The translations under genes and the position numbers were made by a program. Shown one piece after another: positions 61,376 through 64,000 of a DNA stretch of 64,000 bases. This DNA comes from Acidobacteriaceae bacterium (GTDB taxonomy: Bacteria > Acidobacteriota > Terriglobia > Bryobacterales > Bryobacteraceae). The stretch is from positions 1 through 64,000 of the forward strand of contig JAFAYL010000004.1 in the NCBI GenBank assembly GCA_019240405.1, read 5' to 3'. Position 1 is the first letter of the stretch, and each line of letters starts with the position of its first letter. A model generated the notes under the pieces. That model ran no database searches. It was not told the DNA's origin and worked only from the letters and a program-made list of their open reading frames with translations.

Positions 61376-62805
61376 CTTCTTTTCCAGCGAAGGCCGTCTT
61401 TGGTGTCTTCTACGAGGATGCCGGCATTCTGCAAGCGGGCCCGGATTTCGTCAGAACGGGCAAAATCGCGCATTTTCCGCGCCTGGGCCCGCTCTTCCAG
61501 GAGCGTTTCGATTTCAGAGTCGGACAGGTAAGCCGATCCCGAAGCAGAGTCAGCGGTGTCTGCCCCGCCTTGAGGCGAGGGCTTCAAGACATCAAAGATG
61601 CCATCGAACACTTGGAGAACGCGGGCCGCTTCCCAGCGGTTCTCCTCTTGAAATTCATAATGGTCAAGTGCGTTGTTCATAGCGCGAACATACTCGAAAA
61701 CGGCGGCCAGCGCTTCGGCTGTATTCAGGTTGTCGTCTAAGCTTTCTTCAAAGGTGCGAATGGCTTCGCTCGCCCGTTCGCTCGCTTGCTCGTTCCGTCC
61801 TGGACGCAGCTTGGTTGAAGCCAGACGAAGCTCAAACTCACGCAGCCGCTTAATCGTTTTCCCTGCTGCCGTCAATCCTTCGAACGTGAAATTGAGCTTC
61901 TTCCGATAGGGGACGGAAGCAAGTAGGTATCTTATGGCTTCAGGACGGTAACCCATTTTAAGAAGATCGCGAAGGGTATAGAAATTGCCGAGCGACTTCG
62001 ACATTTTCTGAGACTCGATGTGCAGATGCTCAGAGTGCAGCCAGAATCGGGAGAACGGCCTATGGGTGATCGATTCCGATTGAGCGATTTCATTTTCATG
62101 ATGGGGGAAGGCCAGATCGACGCCTCCGGCGTGAATGTCGAGCGTTTCGCCCAAGTACTTCATTGCCATCGCCGAGCACTCAATGTGCCATCCGGGCCGG
62201 CCATCTCCAAGCGGCGTCTTCCAGTAAGGCTCGGCGTTCTTTCGCGCCTTCCACAGCACGAAATCGCGCGCATCGGCTTTATCGTATTCATCGATGTCGA
62301 CTCGCGCGCCGCTACGAATGCCGCTGAAATCGTTGTGCGATAGCTTTCCGTATTCCGGGAAGGTGGAGATCCGAAAATACGTGGAGCCTTCGCTCACATA
62401 CGTGCAGCCGTTTTGGGAGAGTTGTTGGATGGCTTCGATCATTACGGGGATGTGCTCTGTCGCCTTTACAACGTGCTCGGGCTGCTCCAGGCGAAGTTTG
62501 GCTGCATCTTCAAAAAATGCTTTTGTGTAGCGCTGCGTGTAGTCTTCGAGCGACTTCCCTTCTTTCGCGGCGTTCGCGATTATTTTGTCTTCCACGTCCG
62601 TGACGTTCATGACGTGCCTTAGATCGTACCCGCGATAGCGCAGCCACCGCCGCAGAATGTCTTGAAAGGTGAATGTCCGGAAGTTGCCGATGTGGACGAA
62701 ATTGTAGACCGTAGGTCCGCAAGTGTACATGCGGACTGTGTTGCCGGTGAGCGGCGAAAAAGTCTCAATTTCCTGCGTAAGCGTGTTATAAAAGCGAAGC
62801 GCCAT
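61372..62805 (-). CDS. cysS: Cysteinyl-tRNA synthetase
   Basis: A 477-residue class I synthetase. The zinc cysteine C29 sits in MYTCGPTVYN, the HIGH motif is HIGNFRTF, further zinc ligands lie in WHIECSAMA and FPHHENE, and the KMSKS loop is SQKMSKSLGN. The C-terminal region has the DALR-type helices and a short Ser/Pro/Gly linker (~420-435). It charges tRNA-Cys; note that a tRNA-Cys 3' fragment lies at the far left of this window. The stop overlaps the next gene's start. Confidence 0.97.
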   Translation of the reverse strand: MALRFYNTLTQEIETFSPLTGNTVRMYTCGPTVYNFVHIGNFRTFTFQDILRRWLRYRGYDLRHVMNVTDVEDKIIANAAKEGKSLEDYTQRYTKAFFEDAAKLRLEQPEHVVKATEHIPVMIEAIQQLSQNGCTYVSEGSTYFRISTFPEYGKLSHNDFSGIRSGARVDIDEYDKADARDFVLWKARKNAEPYWKTPLGDGRPGWHIECSAMAMKYLGETLDIHAGGVDLAFPHHENEIAQSESITHRPFSRFWLHSEHLHIESQKMSKSLGNFYTLRDLLKMGYRPEAIRYLLASVPYRKKLNFTFEGLTAAGKTIKRLREFELRLASTKLRPGRNEQASERASEAIRTFEESLDDNLNTAEALAAVFEYVRAMNNALDHYEFQEENRWEAARVLQVFDGIFDVLKPSPQGGADTADSASGSAYLSDSEIETLLEERAQARKMRDFARSDEIRARLQNAGILVEDTKDGLRWKRR

Positions 62806-62892
62806 CCCACTGGATCAAGACTCAATCGTAACAAGCAGTTCTGAGTTCACCACGGCCAACACTCGTTAGTTCACGCGAGAATAGAGGTTTGA

Positions 62893-64000
<1,108 letters not shown>

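Overview
The window reads as a chromosome segment of an Acidobacteriota bacterium, probably of the Bryobacterales/Solibacter side; this is inferred from gene families, not measured. Indicators are two PadR-plus-ADOP permease modules (acidobacterial duplicated orphan permeases), an Oar-like TonB receptor with an N-terminal carboxypeptidase-regulatory domain, a GWxTD-domain protein followed by a plug-less carboxypeptidase-regulatory/barrel protein, and a small protein family with a conserved N-terminal TGPRTSEGKA motif. Genes are dense, many neighbours overlap by 1-8 bases, and GTG or TTG starts are common.

Layout. 1-1,250 is a decayed accessory edge: a VapB/PIN-type toxin-antitoxin remnant with its operator, the 3' half of a tRNA-Cys without a 5' half (a likely attachment-site scar), and an ArsR regulator broken by frameshifts. 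1,281-3,103 is a LytS/LytTR two-component pair. 3,258-12,512 holds a lipoprotein, the TonB receptor, a MarR regulator with a palindromic operator, and the GWxTD operon preceded by a coupled small ORF. 12,703-17,210 is a PDZ/GAF/PAS histidine kinase with its NtrC-type sigma54 activator. 17,225-25,434 holds two PadR-ADOP modules, the second with a frameshifted permease, around an amidohydrolase. 25,535-30,271 is a convergent cluster of a secreted repeat protein and a caspase-like protease facing a CHASE2 membrane protein and its partner. 30,352-32,061 holds a small secreted protein and an M24 aminopeptidase.

32,132-39,000 is the accessory part: a TGPRTSEGKA-family gene with a terminator-and-hairpin leader, an IS1595 transposase with a 54-residue antisense-oriented neighbour, a membrane/coiled-coil protein, and, as the most interesting item, a truncated RHS core ending in a SitA6-like toxin domain coupled by ATGA overlap to a SitI6-like immunity protein. 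The RHS piece joins the end of a HEAT-repeat gene.

The rest is mostly core metabolism. A long reverse-strand run links icd, purE, purK, larC, metG, tatD and a polyprenyl diphosphate synthase. Divergent from it is ctaB-sco-DUF420 for haem-copper oxidase assembly. Then come a DUF892 ferritin-like protein, a protein with a histone-H1-like tail, small envelope proteins, an Ada/AlkA fusion repair protein, a PyrE-like phosphoribosyltransferase, an exopolysaccharide sugar transferase, a cystathionine gamma-synthase-family enzyme coupled to cysS, and tgt running off the right edge. No CRISPR array, rRNA or complete tRNA was seen.
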